A stretch of DNA of 36,890 nt from Bacteroidales bacterium (GCA_007120695.1 SKND01000093.1:1-36890); one strand, 5' to 3'. Positions 1 to 9,786 are shown, counted from the stretch's first letter. The notes: generated by a model from the sequence alone, not told the origin. Program-made: numbers and translations.

Positions 1-56
1 AATTACACACAGACAGATGAAAAAATTTCATGGGAAAGCGCAGCGGTTCCGACTGT

Positions 57-98
57 AAGCATAAATTTTGGATATTTTTTATTACAAAATTTATGCTT
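57..98 (+). terminator. AT-rich hairpin followed by T-run, candidate terminator for a plus-strand gene outside the window
   Basis: Perfect 14-bp inverted repeat aagcataaattttg / caaaatttatgctt with a 14-nt loop, followed by TTTT on the plus strand. Confidence 0.45.
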
Positions 99-232
99 TT
101 TTACAGGAGAAATATACATGACATTTTTCAAATGCCCCACAGACGGATGAAAATATGTCAGTATTATTTTGGTCAGTCATTTAATGATTTATCGTCTGCA
201 TTTATCCCTGTATTCTGATATGTGCAGGAATT

Positions 233-2035
233 TCAGTTTTTGCTTTTGCGCTTTCTTTCATTCTCATCAAGAAGTATCTTTCTGAGCCGGATAGACTTTG
301 GTGTAACCTCAACATATTCATCTTCGCGAATATACTCCATCGCCTCCTCAAGTGAGAATTTAGTTGCAGGTGTGATCGATGCTTTATCATCTGAGCCGGA
401 GGCCCGTATATTGGTAAGCTTTTTGGTTTTTGTTACATTAACAACCAGGTCATCCTGCCGGTTGTTCTCGCCAATTACCTGGCCGGCATAAATCGGTTCT
501 CCGGGATCAACAAAGAATTTACCCCTGTCCTGCAGCTTATCAAGGGAATAGGCTATGGCAGTGCCGGTTTCCATTGCAATAAGGGCACCGTTCCGGCGGC
601 CACCTAACTCACCTTTCCATGGTTCGTATGATTTAAACCTGTGAGCCATAATAGCTTCACCCTCTGTAAGTGTAAGAACCGCGTTGGTCAATCCAATCAG
701 TCCCCGCGCCGGTATATCAAACTCCAGAACGGTACGGTCATTTTTCGGTAAAATATTGATAATATCCCCCTTGCGTCTAGTCACGATCTCTATTACCTTC
801 CCCTGGTGCTCTTCCGGTACAAGCACAGTAAGATGCTCAACGGGTTCATGCGTAACTCCCTCTATATCTATAAGGATCACCTTTGGCTGCCCAAGCTGAA
901 ATTCGTATCCCTCCCTGCGCATTGTCTCAATCAGTATTGAAAGATGCAGTATGCCCCTTCCGTAGACTGTCAGCTTCTCTGGTGAATCGGTCTCCTCGAC
1001 CTTCATTGCAAGATTCTTTTCTGTTTCAAGGTAGAGCCTCTCCCTCAAATGCCTTGAAGTTACATATATCCCCTCTTTGCCATAAAATGGCGAATTATTG
1101 ATTGTAAATATCATGCTCATGGTAGGCTTGTCGATATTGATCACCGGCAAACCTTCAGGAGCATCAAAATCTGATATTGTATCTCCAATATCAATATTTT
1201 CAACACCCAGTACCGCGCATATCTCCCCGGACCCGACTTCATGCTTTACCTTCTCCTTGGATAATCCCTCAAAAAGGTAAAGTTCCTTTATAACCGACTT
1301 ATTGACTGTCCCGTCAGCCTTTACAACCGAAACCTGCATCCCGGCCTTAATCTTACCCTGGGTGATCCTTCCTACCGCAATCCGTCCCAGGTATGATGAG
1401 TAATCAATGGAGCTGACCTGCATCTGGAGATTTCCAGGACGGGATTCAGGTGGTTTGACATAATCGAGAATTGTATCCAGCAGGTAAATTATATCGCTAC
1501 CCGGCTCCCGCCAGTCGGCCGACATCCATCCGTCTTTAGAAGAACCGAATACTGCAGGAAACTCAAGCTGTTCTTCCGTAGCATCCAGACTGAACATAAG
1601 CTCATACACCGCTTCAAGAACATCATCAGGATGGCAATTTGGCTTGTCAACCTTATTTACAACCACTATTGGCTTAAGGTTCAGCTCCAGGGCCTTCTGC
1701 AGAACAAAACGGGTCTGAGGCATGGGTCCTTCAAAGGCATCTACAAGAAGCAACACTGCATCGGCCATATTCAGAACTCTTTCAACTTCACCACCAAAAT
1801 CTGAGTGACCCGGAGTATCTATAATATTGATCTTTGTATCTTTATAACGTACTGACACATTTTTTGACAGTATTGTTATTCCCCGCTCCCTTTCAAGATC
1901 GTTCGAATCGAGTATCAGTTCACCCATATCCTGGTTGTCCCTGAAAAGTTTTACCTGGTGAAGTATCCTGTCAACCAGTGTAGTCTTGCCATGATCAACA
2001 TGGGCAATAATTGCTATATTTCTAATATCGTGCAT
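233..2035 (-). CDS. typA: Translational GTPase TypA/BipA
   Basis: 600 aa; N-term IRNIAIIAHVDHGKTTLVDRILHQ, DTPGHSDFGGEVERVL, NKVDKP G-motifs; EF-G-like domains and the typical TypA C-terminus. Confidence 0.97.
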   Translation of the reverse strand: MHDIRNIAIIAHVDHGKTTLVDRILHQVKLFRDNQDMGELILDSNDLERERGITILSKNVSVRYKDTKINIIDTPGHSDFGGEVERVLNMADAVLLLVDAFEGPMPQTRFVLQKALELNLKPIVVVNKVDKPNCHPDDVLEAVYELMFSLDATEEQLEFPAVFGSSKDGWMSADWREPGSDIIYLLDTILDYVKPPESRPGNLQMQVSSIDYSSYLGRIAVGRITQGKIKAGMQVSVVKADGTVNKSVIKELYLFEGLSKEKVKHEVGSGEICAVLGVENIDIGDTISDFDAPEGLPVINIDKPTMSMIFTINNSPFYGKEGIYVTSRHLRERLYLETEKNLAMKVEETDSPEKLTVYGRGILHLSILIETMRREGYEFQLGQPKVILIDIEGVTHEPVEHLTVLVPEEHQGKVIEIVTRRKGDIINILPKNDRTVLEFDIPARGLIGLTNAVLTLTEGEAIMAHRFKSYEPWKGELGGRRNGALIAMETGTAIAYSLDKLQDRGKFFVDPGEPIYAGQVIGENNRQDDLVVNVTKTKKLTNIRASGSDDKASITPATKFSLEEAMEYIREDEYVEVTPKSIRLRKILLDENERKRKSKN

Positions 2036-2070
2036 CTTATGATTATAAAGCTTCGTTTCAAAAATAAGTG

Positions 2071-2078
2071 CAAAGTTA
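2071..2078 (-). promoter_or_regulatory. Bacteroidetes-type -7 element upstream of typA
   Basis: CAAAGTTA on plus = TAACTTTG on minus, matches TAnnTTTG; no well-spaced -33 seen. Confidence 0.3.
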
Positions 2079-2097
2079 CATTAAATTTTTTCAGCTA

Positions 2098-2225
2098 ATG
2101 CATGTAAAACTAACCACAGGTGAATAACCAACGGCAATTAAATTAAAAAAGGAACTGCCTTTATTGCATGAAAACTAACCGCAGGTGAATAACCAACGGG
2201 GTTAACATAAAAAAAGGAGCTGCCC
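2098..2225. repeat. Imperfect tandem duplication (about 65-bp unit, 2 copies) in the typA/fba intergenic region
   Basis: 2098-2160 and 2163-2225 both contain gcatg(t)aaaactaacc(a/g)caggtgaataaccaacgg...aaaaaaggarctgcc. Confidence 0.75.
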
Positions 2226-2249
2226 TCTTAAGACAGCCCCCTTTTTTTA
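2209..2249 (-). terminator. Rho-independent terminator downstream of fba
   Basis: aaaaaaaggagctgccctcttaagacagcccccttttttt: GC-rich hairpin flanked by A/T runs, just after the fba stop on the minus strand. Confidence 0.8.
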
Positions 2250-2269
2250 TTTCAGATACAGATCTCTGT

Positions 2270-3349
2270 TTACAACCTGTCTACACAGTTAAGATCATCA
2301 AAAGCAATTTTCAGTCTTTCAACCATAGCTTTTTCACCTTCACGAAGCCATACACGCGGATCATATTTCTTCTTGTTTGGCTTGTCTTCCCCGTCAGGAT
2401 TGCCGATCTGGCCCTGCAGGTAGTCCCTGTTTTTGGCTTCATACTGACGGATGCCATCCCAGAATGCCCACTGTGTATCGGTGTCGATATTCATTTTAAT
2501 AACACCATAACCAATTGCCTCACGGATCTCTTCCTGGCTTGAACCTGAACCGCCATGGAATACAAAATCGACGGGGTTAGGTCCCGTTCCGTGCTTCTCC
2601 TGGATAAATTTCTGTGAATTCAGAAGGATCTTGGGAGTCAGCTTTACGTTACCCGGCTTATAAACACCGTGAACATTACCAAATGAAGCTGCTATGGTAA
2701 ATTTATCGCTCACCTTGATGAGCTCTGAGTATGCATATTCAACCTCTTCAGGCTGCGTATAAAGAAGCGCATTGTCAATTTCGGTATTGTCAACACCGTC
2801 TTCCTCCCCGCCTGTTACACCAAGTTCAATCTCAAGGGTCATTCCCATCTTGCTCATTCGCTCAAGATATTTTTTACAGATGGCGATATTCTCTTCTAGT
2901 GGTTCCTCCGAAAGGTCCAGCATATGAGAACTGTAAAGAGGCTTGCCATATCTCTGGAAATGCCTTTCGCCATAGTCAAGGAGTCCGTCAATCCATGGGA
3001 GCAGCTTTTTGGCTGCATGGTCGGTATGCAGGATCACGGCAACCCCGTAAAGCTCAGACATATGATGGATGTGCTTTGCACCTGTTATTGCACCGGCAAT
3101 TGCAGCACGTTCATTTTCATTTGACAAACCTTTTCCTGAATAGAAGGATGCTCCTCCATTGGAAAACTGGATGATCACCGGTGAATTTACGGTTTTCGCT
3201 GCCTCGAGAACTGCATTCACAGAGTTGGTGCTTACCACGTTCACTGCGGGCATAGCAAAGCTGTTTGCTTTTGCTATGTTATGGATAACCTTTACATCAT
3301 CGCCGGATGCAACACCGGGTTTTACTTTGCTTAAAATTTTTTCAGACAT
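2270..3349 (-). CDS. fbaA: Class II fructose-bisphosphate aldolase
   Basis: 359 aa; PVIIQFSNGGASFYSGKG, HTDHAAKKLLPW, FVFHGGSGSSQEEI motifs. Confidence 0.96.
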   Translation of the reverse strand: MSEKILSKVKPGVASGDDVKVIHNIAKANSFAMPAVNVVSTNSVNAVLEAAKTVNSPVIIQFSNGGASFYSGKGLSNENERAAIAGAITGAKHIHHMSELYGVAVILHTDHAAKKLLPWIDGLLDYGERHFQRYGKPLYSSHMLDLSEEPLEENIAICKKYLERMSKMGMTLEIELGVTGGEEDGVDNTEIDNALLYTQPEEVEYAYSELIKVSDKFTIAASFGNVHGVYKPGNVKLTPKILLNSQKFIQEKHGTGPNPVDFVFHGGSGSSQEEIREAIGYGVIKMNIDTDTQWAFWDGIRQYEAKNRDYLQGQIGNPDGEDKPNKKKYDPRVWLREGEKAMVERLKIAFDDLNCVDRL

Positions 3350-3400
3350 GACTTTGTTATTGAAGTTATTATAATAAAATACCTATTTTCGGATCCATCG

Positions 3401-3408
3401 CAAATTTA
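3401..3408 (-). promoter_or_regulatory. Bacteroidetes-type -7 element upstream of fba
   Basis: CAAATTTA on plus = TAAATTTG on minus (TAnnTTTG), about 52 nt before the ATG. Confidence 0.35.
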
Positions 3409-3474
3409 TAATAATTTGGACAACTGACCCCATTTAAGAGCTCTTTTAATCTCTAAAAAACCCAAACCGCCTTA

Positions 3475-4929
3475 TTATACATTGTAGGTCGACGAGGCTG
3501 TTGTTCCTCCCCTGCCAGTCCAGTTTGTATGGAAAAATTCTCCCCTGGCTTTATCTACTCGTTCATATGTATGTGCACCAAAATAATCCCTTTGGGCCTG
3601 AAGCAGGTTGGCAGGAAGCCGTTCAGTCCTGTAACCGTCATAATAACAAAGCGCTGAGCTTAAGGCAGGGATGGGAATGCCATTACTGGTTGCCAATGCG
3701 ACAACTTTTCTCCAGCTTTCCTGAGCCTTATGAATCGTTTCCTGGAAAAACGGATCGAGAAGCAGATTCTTCAGGTCACTGTTTTTGTCGAAGGCATCCT
3801 TTATTTTGCTGAGGAATGCAGAACGTATAATGCATCCTCCCCTCCACATCAGGGCAATACCTCCGTAATTAAGGCCCCATCCGTATTCCTGTGCTGCCTC
3901 GCGCATTAAAACATAACCCTGGGCATAAGAAACCATCTTGGAAGCATAAAGTGCCTGCCTCAGGTCTTCAACAAACTCAACTTTGTCGCCCGTAAACTCC
4001 GGTTCGGGCCCTTTAAGGATTTTGGATGCCTCAACTCTCTCACTCTTTTGAGCCGACAGGCACCTTGCAAAAACCGATTCGCCAATGAGTGTAAGGGGGA
4101 TTCCAAGATCAAGAGCAGAAACGGCAGTCCATTTACCTGTTCCTTTCTGTCCGGCTGTATCGAGAATTTTATCCACCATAGGCTTCCCGTCCTCATCCTT
4201 ATAGGCCAGAATATCCCTGGTTATCTCTATTAAATAACTGTCAAGTTCACTTTCGTTCCAGGCCTTGAACACTTCGTGCATCTGATCTGCGGTCATCCCC
4301 AGCATATCCTTCATGATCTGGTAGGCTTCACAAATAAGCTGCATGTCACCGTATTCAATTCCATTATGTACCATTTTGACAAAATGGCCGGCTCCATCCT
4401 CGCCTACCCAGTCACAGCATGGTGTGCCGTTGTCAACTTTGGCTGCAATTTTCAGAAATATATCCTTAACCAGCGGCCATGCTGCTTTTGATCCTCCGGG
4501 CATTATAGACGGGCCTTTCAACGCACCTTCCTCACCACCTGAGACCCCGGTGCCAATGTACAAAAATCCTTGATTTTCCAGGTATGCAGTCCGCCGGTTG
4601 GTATCGGGAAAATGAGTATTACCTCCGTCTATAAGCACATCACCCTTATCAAGGTAAGGAATTATCTGGTCAATAAAATCATCAACCGGCTGACCGGCTT
4701 TGACCATGATCATAATTTTCCGGGGCTTCTCAAGTGAATCAACCAGCTCCTGCAGATTACGGGTGCCGATAATATTTTTATCTTTTCCCCTTCCGCTTAC
4801 AAAATTATCAACCTTCTCTGTAGTCCTGTTGTAAACGGCCACTGTAAAGCCTTTGCTTTCCATGTTCAGAACCAGATTTTCTCCCATTACGGCCAGACCT
4901 ACCAGTCCGATATCAGCTTTTTTCTTCAT
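3475..4929 (-). CDS. gnd: 6-phosphogluconate dehydrogenase, decarboxylating
   Basis: 484 aa; IGLVGLAVMGENLVLNMESKGF, GTGVSGGEEGALKGPSIMPGG, FVKMVHNGIEYGDMQL motifs. Confidence 0.97.
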   Translation of the reverse strand: MKKKADIGLVGLAVMGENLVLNMESKGFTVAVYNRTTEKVDNFVSGRGKDKNIIGTRNLQELVDSLEKPRKIMIMVKAGQPVDDFIDQIIPYLDKGDVLIDGGNTHFPDTNRRTAYLENQGFLYIGTGVSGGEEGALKGPSIMPGGSKAAWPLVKDIFLKIAAKVDNGTPCCDWVGEDGAGHFVKMVHNGIEYGDMQLICEAYQIMKDMLGMTADQMHEVFKAWNESELDSYLIEITRDILAYKDEDGKPMVDKILDTAGQKGTGKWTAVSALDLGIPLTLIGESVFARCLSAQKSERVEASKILKGPEPEFTGDKVEFVEDLRQALYASKMVSYAQGYVLMREAAQEYGWGLNYGGIALMWRGGCIIRSAFLSKIKDAFDKNSDLKNLLLDPFFQETIHKAQESWRKVVALATSNGIPIPALSSALCYYDGYRTERLPANLLQAQRDYFGAHTYERVDKARGEFFHTNWTGRGGTTASSTYNV

Positions 4930-4943
4930 AATATTGGTTTTTT

Positions 4944-6080
4944 TTAAGTGTTATTTGGTAATTTAAATCCGAGTTTTTGTAAAATTTCAATATTCCTGTC
5001 CGCAGGATCATTAAATTTAATAGAGTATGCTTCAAATTCTCTTCGCGGGGGATAATTATCCCGCAGCTTTTCAAAATATTCGGGGCCTGTTTTCAACCTG
5101 TAATTATCATCCATTATCTCATAAGTATGATGGAATACTATCCTGGCAAGTTGTTCGAGAGACAATAAACTATTTTCAACCTGTATTATACTACCCGATG
5201 GCGGTGGTATGGATTCAGGGTACCAGTCATCCATCCCAAGTCCGAAAAATCTGCTTACAGCCCTTACGCTCTGTGCAGTACCATTAGCCTTGCCGTCAAG
5301 AGAGTAACCTGCAATATGAGGTGTTCCAATATCCGAAAGTTCAAGTAATGCCTGGTCAATGTCAGGCTCGTTTTCCCATACATCCAGTATCGCTCCCGCT
5401 GTATGCTCATTCAGCAATGATTCACGCAACGCAACGGTATTTACCACTTCACCCCTTGAAGTATTTATCAGCCATGCTCCTTTCTTCATTTTGCCGAGAA
5501 AATCATAGTCTGCAATATGAGAAGTCTTATCCCTCCCTGTTCTGTTCAAAGGCACATGAATAGTGACTATATCTGATTCCCTGAGAAGCGGTTCCAGGGC
5601 GGTAAAAGAATTCCGCCCTTCATTCCTTTCCCGGGGAGGGTCATTTAATAAAACACTCATCCCCGTCAGTCGTGCAAGTTTCTCAACCTTTCTGCCAACA
5701 TGTCCGACACCGACTATGCCCAGGGTAATATCCCCGAAAGGTTTTCCGGTTTTATCAGTTATATATGCCAGGGAAGATGCAATATACTGCATTACAGAGC
5801 CTGAATTGCAACCGGGGGCATTGCTCCATCTTATTCCTTTAGCATTAAGAAAGTCCAGATCCAAATGGTCATATCCTATGGTGGCCGTTGCTATGTACCT
5901 TACACCGGAATTACCGAGGAGCTTCTCATCGCACTTTGTTCTTGTACGAAGGATAAGCGCATCGGCTTTTTTAACATGTTGGGGCCCAATCTCCCTTGCG
6001 GGGAAATATTCTATTTCTGCAACCTTTTCAAGAGCACCTTTTAAAAATGGAATTTTATTGTCAGCAACAATCTTTATCAT
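4944..6080 (-). CDS. pdxB: 4-phosphoerythronate dehydrogenase (D-isomer-specific 2-hydroxyacid dehydrogenase family)
   Basis: 378 aa; ADALILRTRTKCDEKLL, GIVGVGHVGRKVEKLA, WLINTSRGEVVNT, PdxB-like C-terminal domain. Confidence 0.88.
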   Translation of the reverse strand: MIKIVADNKIPFLKGALEKVAEIEYFPAREIGPQHVKKADALILRTRTKCDEKLLGNSGVRYIATATIGYDHLDLDFLNAKGIRWSNAPGCNSGSVMQYIASSLAYITDKTGKPFGDITLGIVGVGHVGRKVEKLARLTGMSVLLNDPPRERNEGRNSFTALEPLLRESDIVTIHVPLNRTGRDKTSHIADYDFLGKMKKGAWLINTSRGEVVNTVALRESLLNEHTAGAILDVWENEPDIDQALLELSDIGTPHIAGYSLDGKANGTAQSVRAVSRFFGLGMDDWYPESIPPPSGSIIQVENSLLSLEQLARIVFHHTYEIMDDNYRLKTGPEYFEKLRDNYPPRREFEAYSIKFNDPADRNIEILQKLGFKLPNNT

Positions 6081-6095
6081 AAACAGAATCCCGGG

Positions 6096-7376
6096 TTAAT
6101 TGCTTGTTTCAAACCTGTCGCGCGAAGACCATAATCCCTGTGCCGGATTTGATATATAAAACACCTCTTCCCCTTCACTGGTAAGATTAAACCCGTTTTT
6201 GAGAGAATGGAGGTTATATTTGGTTTTCATTGCATCCAGGTCTTCATATGAATAGTTAACCGATAAGATCTCTTCCCGGCTCAGGTGCCCAGGACAATAA
6301 GTCACCTTAAACCTGTTTTCGGAAGAGCCGTGTATCAGATGTGCTGCTGCGCTAAGGTTATTCCTTAAATCTTCATTTTCATCAACAAGTTTGAGAATTT
6401 CAGGGGTTGTGAGATATCCGTATTTCCTGATAAGAGTGTCAATCTCGCTGTCCTCGCCAAACTGCTTCAATCCGGGAGCGAGCACTATCAGTTCGCCTCC
6501 GTCTGCAATAGCCATCCGTGTGCGGTAAATACTTTTATTTCCCAGCCAGGTACTTTTAAACTCATCGGGATCAAGATAGACCAGGACTTTTTGCAGTGGT
6601 TTCTCAAGCATCGTAAAATTAACCTTTAATGATAGTTCCGCTGCCTTGTTATAACATTCCTGGTCATCACCAACAAACAGGCCTCTCAATTTAAGTTTGC
6701 CGTCATCGCCCGTTCCCAGTACAGTAAGGACATAAACGATGGGCAGATGGCTTGCAAAATTATCAGATGCATAATTGAGGACCTTCCTGACAGGTGTTTC
6801 AGCCCTGCCCATCATTCTCTCCATGCCATAAGCAGCGCCAAGAAAATGACTTTTATTTATTCCTTCAGATCCCCCCGTACCAACAAACACATTCTTATTG
6901 TAATTGGCCATACCGACAACTTCATGGGGAACTACCTGTCCCGGTGAAATTATAAGGTCATAACCACCTTCGACGAGCATTTTATTTACCTGGGCAGGCC
7001 AGGGATAATCAACCCGGTTTTCCGAAACCTTACTTACAAACTCTGCAGGCACTTCACCGAGAGTCACTATATCGGTCCTCCACTTGTGCACCCGGAACAG
7101 AGATCGCGGCACCCCGGGAAACATCTTATCAATCTCCTTGTCAGTCATCGGAGAATGCGTTCCCAAAGCCGGCAAAATATCGGTAAGTATGTCTCCATAA
7201 TACTGATGGAGATATGCAGTGATCTCACCTGCCCGGGAATGGTACCTGGTAAAATCGGGCGGAAGGGCAAGAACCTTCTTTTTATTACCCATCTTATCCA
7301 GAGCCTCGTTCAATCCATTCTGAAGATCTCTGGGGGTCATATCATCATTTTCAGAACCTCGTTCAAAATAAAGCAT
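6096..7376 (-). CDS. LarA/DUF2088-superfamily nickel-pincer-dependent racemase/epimerase-like protein, possibly a sugar-acid 2-epimerase
   Basis: 426 aa; PPDFTRYHSR, ALGTHSPMTDKE, PHEVVGMANYNKNVFVG, INKSHFLGA resemble LarA active-site regions (Asp/Arg, His, PH...K, His). Confidence 0.8.
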   Translation of the reverse strand: MLYFERGSENDDMTPRDLQNGLNEALDKMGNKKKVLALPPDFTRYHSRAGEITAYLHQYYGDILTDILPALGTHSPMTDKEIDKMFPGVPRSLFRVHKWRTDIVTLGEVPAEFVSKVSENRVDYPWPAQVNKMLVEGGYDLIISPGQVVPHEVVGMANYNKNVFVGTGGSEGINKSHFLGAAYGMERMMGRAETPVRKVLNYASDNFASHLPIVYVLTVLGTGDDGKLKLRGLFVGDDQECYNKAAELSLKVNFTMLEKPLQKVLVYLDPDEFKSTWLGNKSIYRTRMAIADGGELIVLAPGLKQFGEDSEIDTLIRKYGYLTTPEILKLVDENEDLRNNLSAAAHLIHGSSENRFKVTYCPGHLSREEILSVNYSYEDLDAMKTKYNLHSLKNGFNLTSEGEEVFYISNPAQGLWSSRDRFETSN

Positions 7377-7453
7377 ATAATAAATTTTAAAAGTTTACCT
7401 GATCATTACAAACAAAATCACTTAATATATAGTCAAAACCAATACAAAAGAAC

Positions 7454-8410
7454 CTACCATTCCGGTTTTTCCGGCAGGTAAGAGTTAAACTCTTCAATAA
7501 GTCTTCTTTCATATTCACCCTGGTAGGTCCCGTTGAAGAATCTGTCAAGAGCTTCATCATGAAAGCGTTTCCAGGAATCTTCTTCATGACCCGGGTTAAC
7601 AGGAAAGAATAATACACCGTTGGAAGAGGCAGCATAATAATCGCCCGGTGCATCACCTATCATAAGAATTTTATTGTCCGCATACTTTCCTTTGGCAGCC
7701 AAAGCAAGATGCTCTGTTTTGGTACCATACTCCTGTCCCGCGATCAGATGCACGTACTTATCAATACCGTTTTCTTCCCATTCCCTTTTCAACGCTTCGA
7801 CCGGGGTTTGAGAAACCACAATAGAGTCTGCCTTACCGGTAAGTTTATCAAGAGATTCTTCCACCAGGGGAAAGGGGTTAATGCCAAATACCATTTCGGC
7901 AATGTCCTGGTTAACTCTCTTTGACCAGTCAAGCGCCAGATTAATTCGGGGATCATTTACTACGGCAGCATATTTCTCAAGTGCAGGATTGCCAAGTTTA
8001 GACTCCATCGAGACCCATTCGGCAAGGGCAGACATATCAGGCATGCCTGCATTCCTGGCCATCACCTCATCCCTTTCTCCCAGGAGCTTAACAGCCTCAA
8101 TAACAGCCCCAAACCTGTTCATCCCCCTGGTTTTTGAATAGAGATTGACGAACTCCCAGGTCTCCCGTGCATATTTTGAAACCCTTTGCAGGTTATAGTA
8201 TTTAATAAAATTAGGGCAAAAACATTCCTTTTGCTTTATCTCCATGGTATCAAATACACAACCGTCAGAATCTATTCCTATAAAAAACTCCTTTTGGGGC
8301 TTAAGAACTTTCAGTTCATCCTGAAGATTATGTTGCTGATCCATAAGTGAAATCTTTATCAACTTGAATTTTTTTATTGTACTGGATTTAGCTGTCTGAT
8401 AATCTGACAT
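7454..8410 (-). CDS. HAD-superfamily hydrolase (probable phosphatase)
   Basis: 318 aa; motif I GIDSDGCVFDT, motif II VVSQTP, motif III Lys in GTKTEHL, motif IV MIGDAPGD. The true start may be Met at 8344. Confidence 0.82.
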   Translation of the reverse strand: MSDYQTAKSSTIKKFKLIKISLMDQQHNLQDELKVLKPQKEFFIGIDSDGCVFDTMEIKQKECFCPNFIKYYNLQRVSKYARETWEFVNLYSKTRGMNRFGAVIEAVKLLGERDEVMARNAGMPDMSALAEWVSMESKLGNPALEKYAAVVNDPRINLALDWSKRVNQDIAEMVFGINPFPLVEESLDKLTGKADSIVVSQTPVEALKREWEENGIDKYVHLIAGQEYGTKTEHLALAAKGKYADNKILMIGDAPGDYYAASSNGVLFFPVNPGHEEDSWKRFHDEALDRFFNGTYQGEYERRLIEEFNSYLPEKPEW

Positions 8411-8510
8411 TAAGCAATTGAAATATCAAATTCTGATTACTAAATGAGGTACAAAAACTCTAAAATAAATAAAATATTTAATAAACCCGGACCGACCGTT
8501 AACAGACGCA

Positions 8511-9731
8511 CTACCTGAAAACAACCCCGCTTTTCTCAATCCCCATTTCCAGTCCCCGAAGTTCAGCCATACCCCTGAGAAGGCCAATAGCTGAATAGCC
8601 GGGATTGGTCTTTTTTTCAAGGTCATCAAGTATTGTATGGCCGTGGTCTGCACGCATCGGAATTGAAAAGTCAGGCCTGTAAACTGCCTGCCTGCGTTTT
8701 TGCTCTTTCAGAATTGCAACAATAACATTATACATATCGACATCACCCCTAAGGTGCCCGGCTTCATGAAAACTGCCATCCTTGTCTCTTTGCGTACTCC
8801 TCAAATGGGCAAAGTTAATCTTCGCACCAAGCCTCTCAATAATGCCAACAAGATCATTATCGGCCCTTACCGCAAGAGACCCGGTACATAAAGTCAAGCC
8901 ATTACTAACGGAATCGACTATTTTAAGGATATACTTCAAATCATCCTCCGTGCTTACAATTCTTGGAAGACCAAATAACGGCTTAGGCGGATCATCCGGA
9001 TGAATTGCCATTTTTACACCTGATTCTTCAGCCACCGGAATAATTTCCCTGAGAAAATAGGCCAGGTTTTGCCTGTACTTATCTGAATCAATGCCTTTAT
9101 ATTCATCAAGTTTTGCCTGAAACTTTTCAAGAGTATAACCTTCCTGCGCTCCCGGAAGTCCTGAAATAATATTCTTTTGCAGAATTTTCTTTTCCTGGTC
9201 GCTCATTTTATCAAACCGCTTCCGGGCCTTTTTCAGTTGCTGTTCAGAATATTCTTTTTCTGCTCCGGGGCGTTTAAGAATAAAAACTTCAAATGCAGCA
9301 AACTCACTCACATCAAATGCCAGTGCCCTGGCGCCATCTTCCAGTTCATACTCAAGATCTGTCCTGGTCCAGTCGACTACAGGCATAAAGTTGTAACAAA
9401 CTGTTTTTATGCCAGCTTCTCCAACATTCCGCAGGCTCTCCTTATATTTTTCAATATAAACATCACGACCTGGTCTGCCCAGCTTAATATCATCATGAAC
9501 AGGTATACTCTCAATAACGGTCCATTCGAGACCGGTAGATTTTGCAGGTTTTTTGCTGTCATCCCATTCAATCATTCTTTTTCGTTCCCGCAACTTATCC
9601 GCATCCCAAACTTCGCCAATAGCTATTTCATGTAAAGCAGTTACTATGCCGGTAGCACCTGCCTGTCTGATATCCCAGAGACTAACGGGATCATTGGGCC
9701 CGTACCATCTCCATGTCTGTTCCATGCTCAT
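8511..9731 (-). CDS. uxuA: D-mannonate dehydratase
   Basis: 406 aa; [71 protein letters not shown]. Confidence 0.97.
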   Translation of the reverse strand: MSMEQTWRWYGPNDPVSLWDIRQAGATGIVTALHEIAIGEVWDADKLRERKRMIEWDDSKKPAKSTGLEWTVIESIPVHDDIKLGRPGRDVYIEKYKESLRNVGEAGIKTVCYNFMPVVDWTRTDLEYELEDGARALAFDVSEFAAFEVFILKRPGAEKEYSEQQLKKARKRFDKMSDQEKKILQKNIISGLPGAQEGYTLEKFQAKLDEYKGIDSDKYRQNLAYFLREIIPVAEESGVKMAIHPDDPPKPLFGLPRIVSTEDDLKYILKIVDSVSNGLTLCTGSLAVRADNDLVGIIERLGAKINFAHLRSTQRDKDGSFHEAGHLRGDVDMYNVIVAILKEQKRRQAVYRPDFSIPMRADHGHTILDDLEKKTNPGYSAIGLLRGMAELRGLEMGIEKSGVVFR

Positions 9732-9786
9732 ATATCACTCTCCTTATATTTATAATCTATTTATTTTTACCCAGATTGCACCACCA

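Noticed and set aside
1900-1925. gttcgaatc tRNA T-loop-like string
   Set aside because: Lies inside typA and lacks the rest of a cloverleaf.
2731-3174. 147-aa plus-strand ORF
   Set aside because: Antisense to class II fba; His/Gln-rich shadow translation.
5563-6099. 178-aa plus-strand ORF
   Set aside because: Antisense to pdxB; no recognisable protein features.
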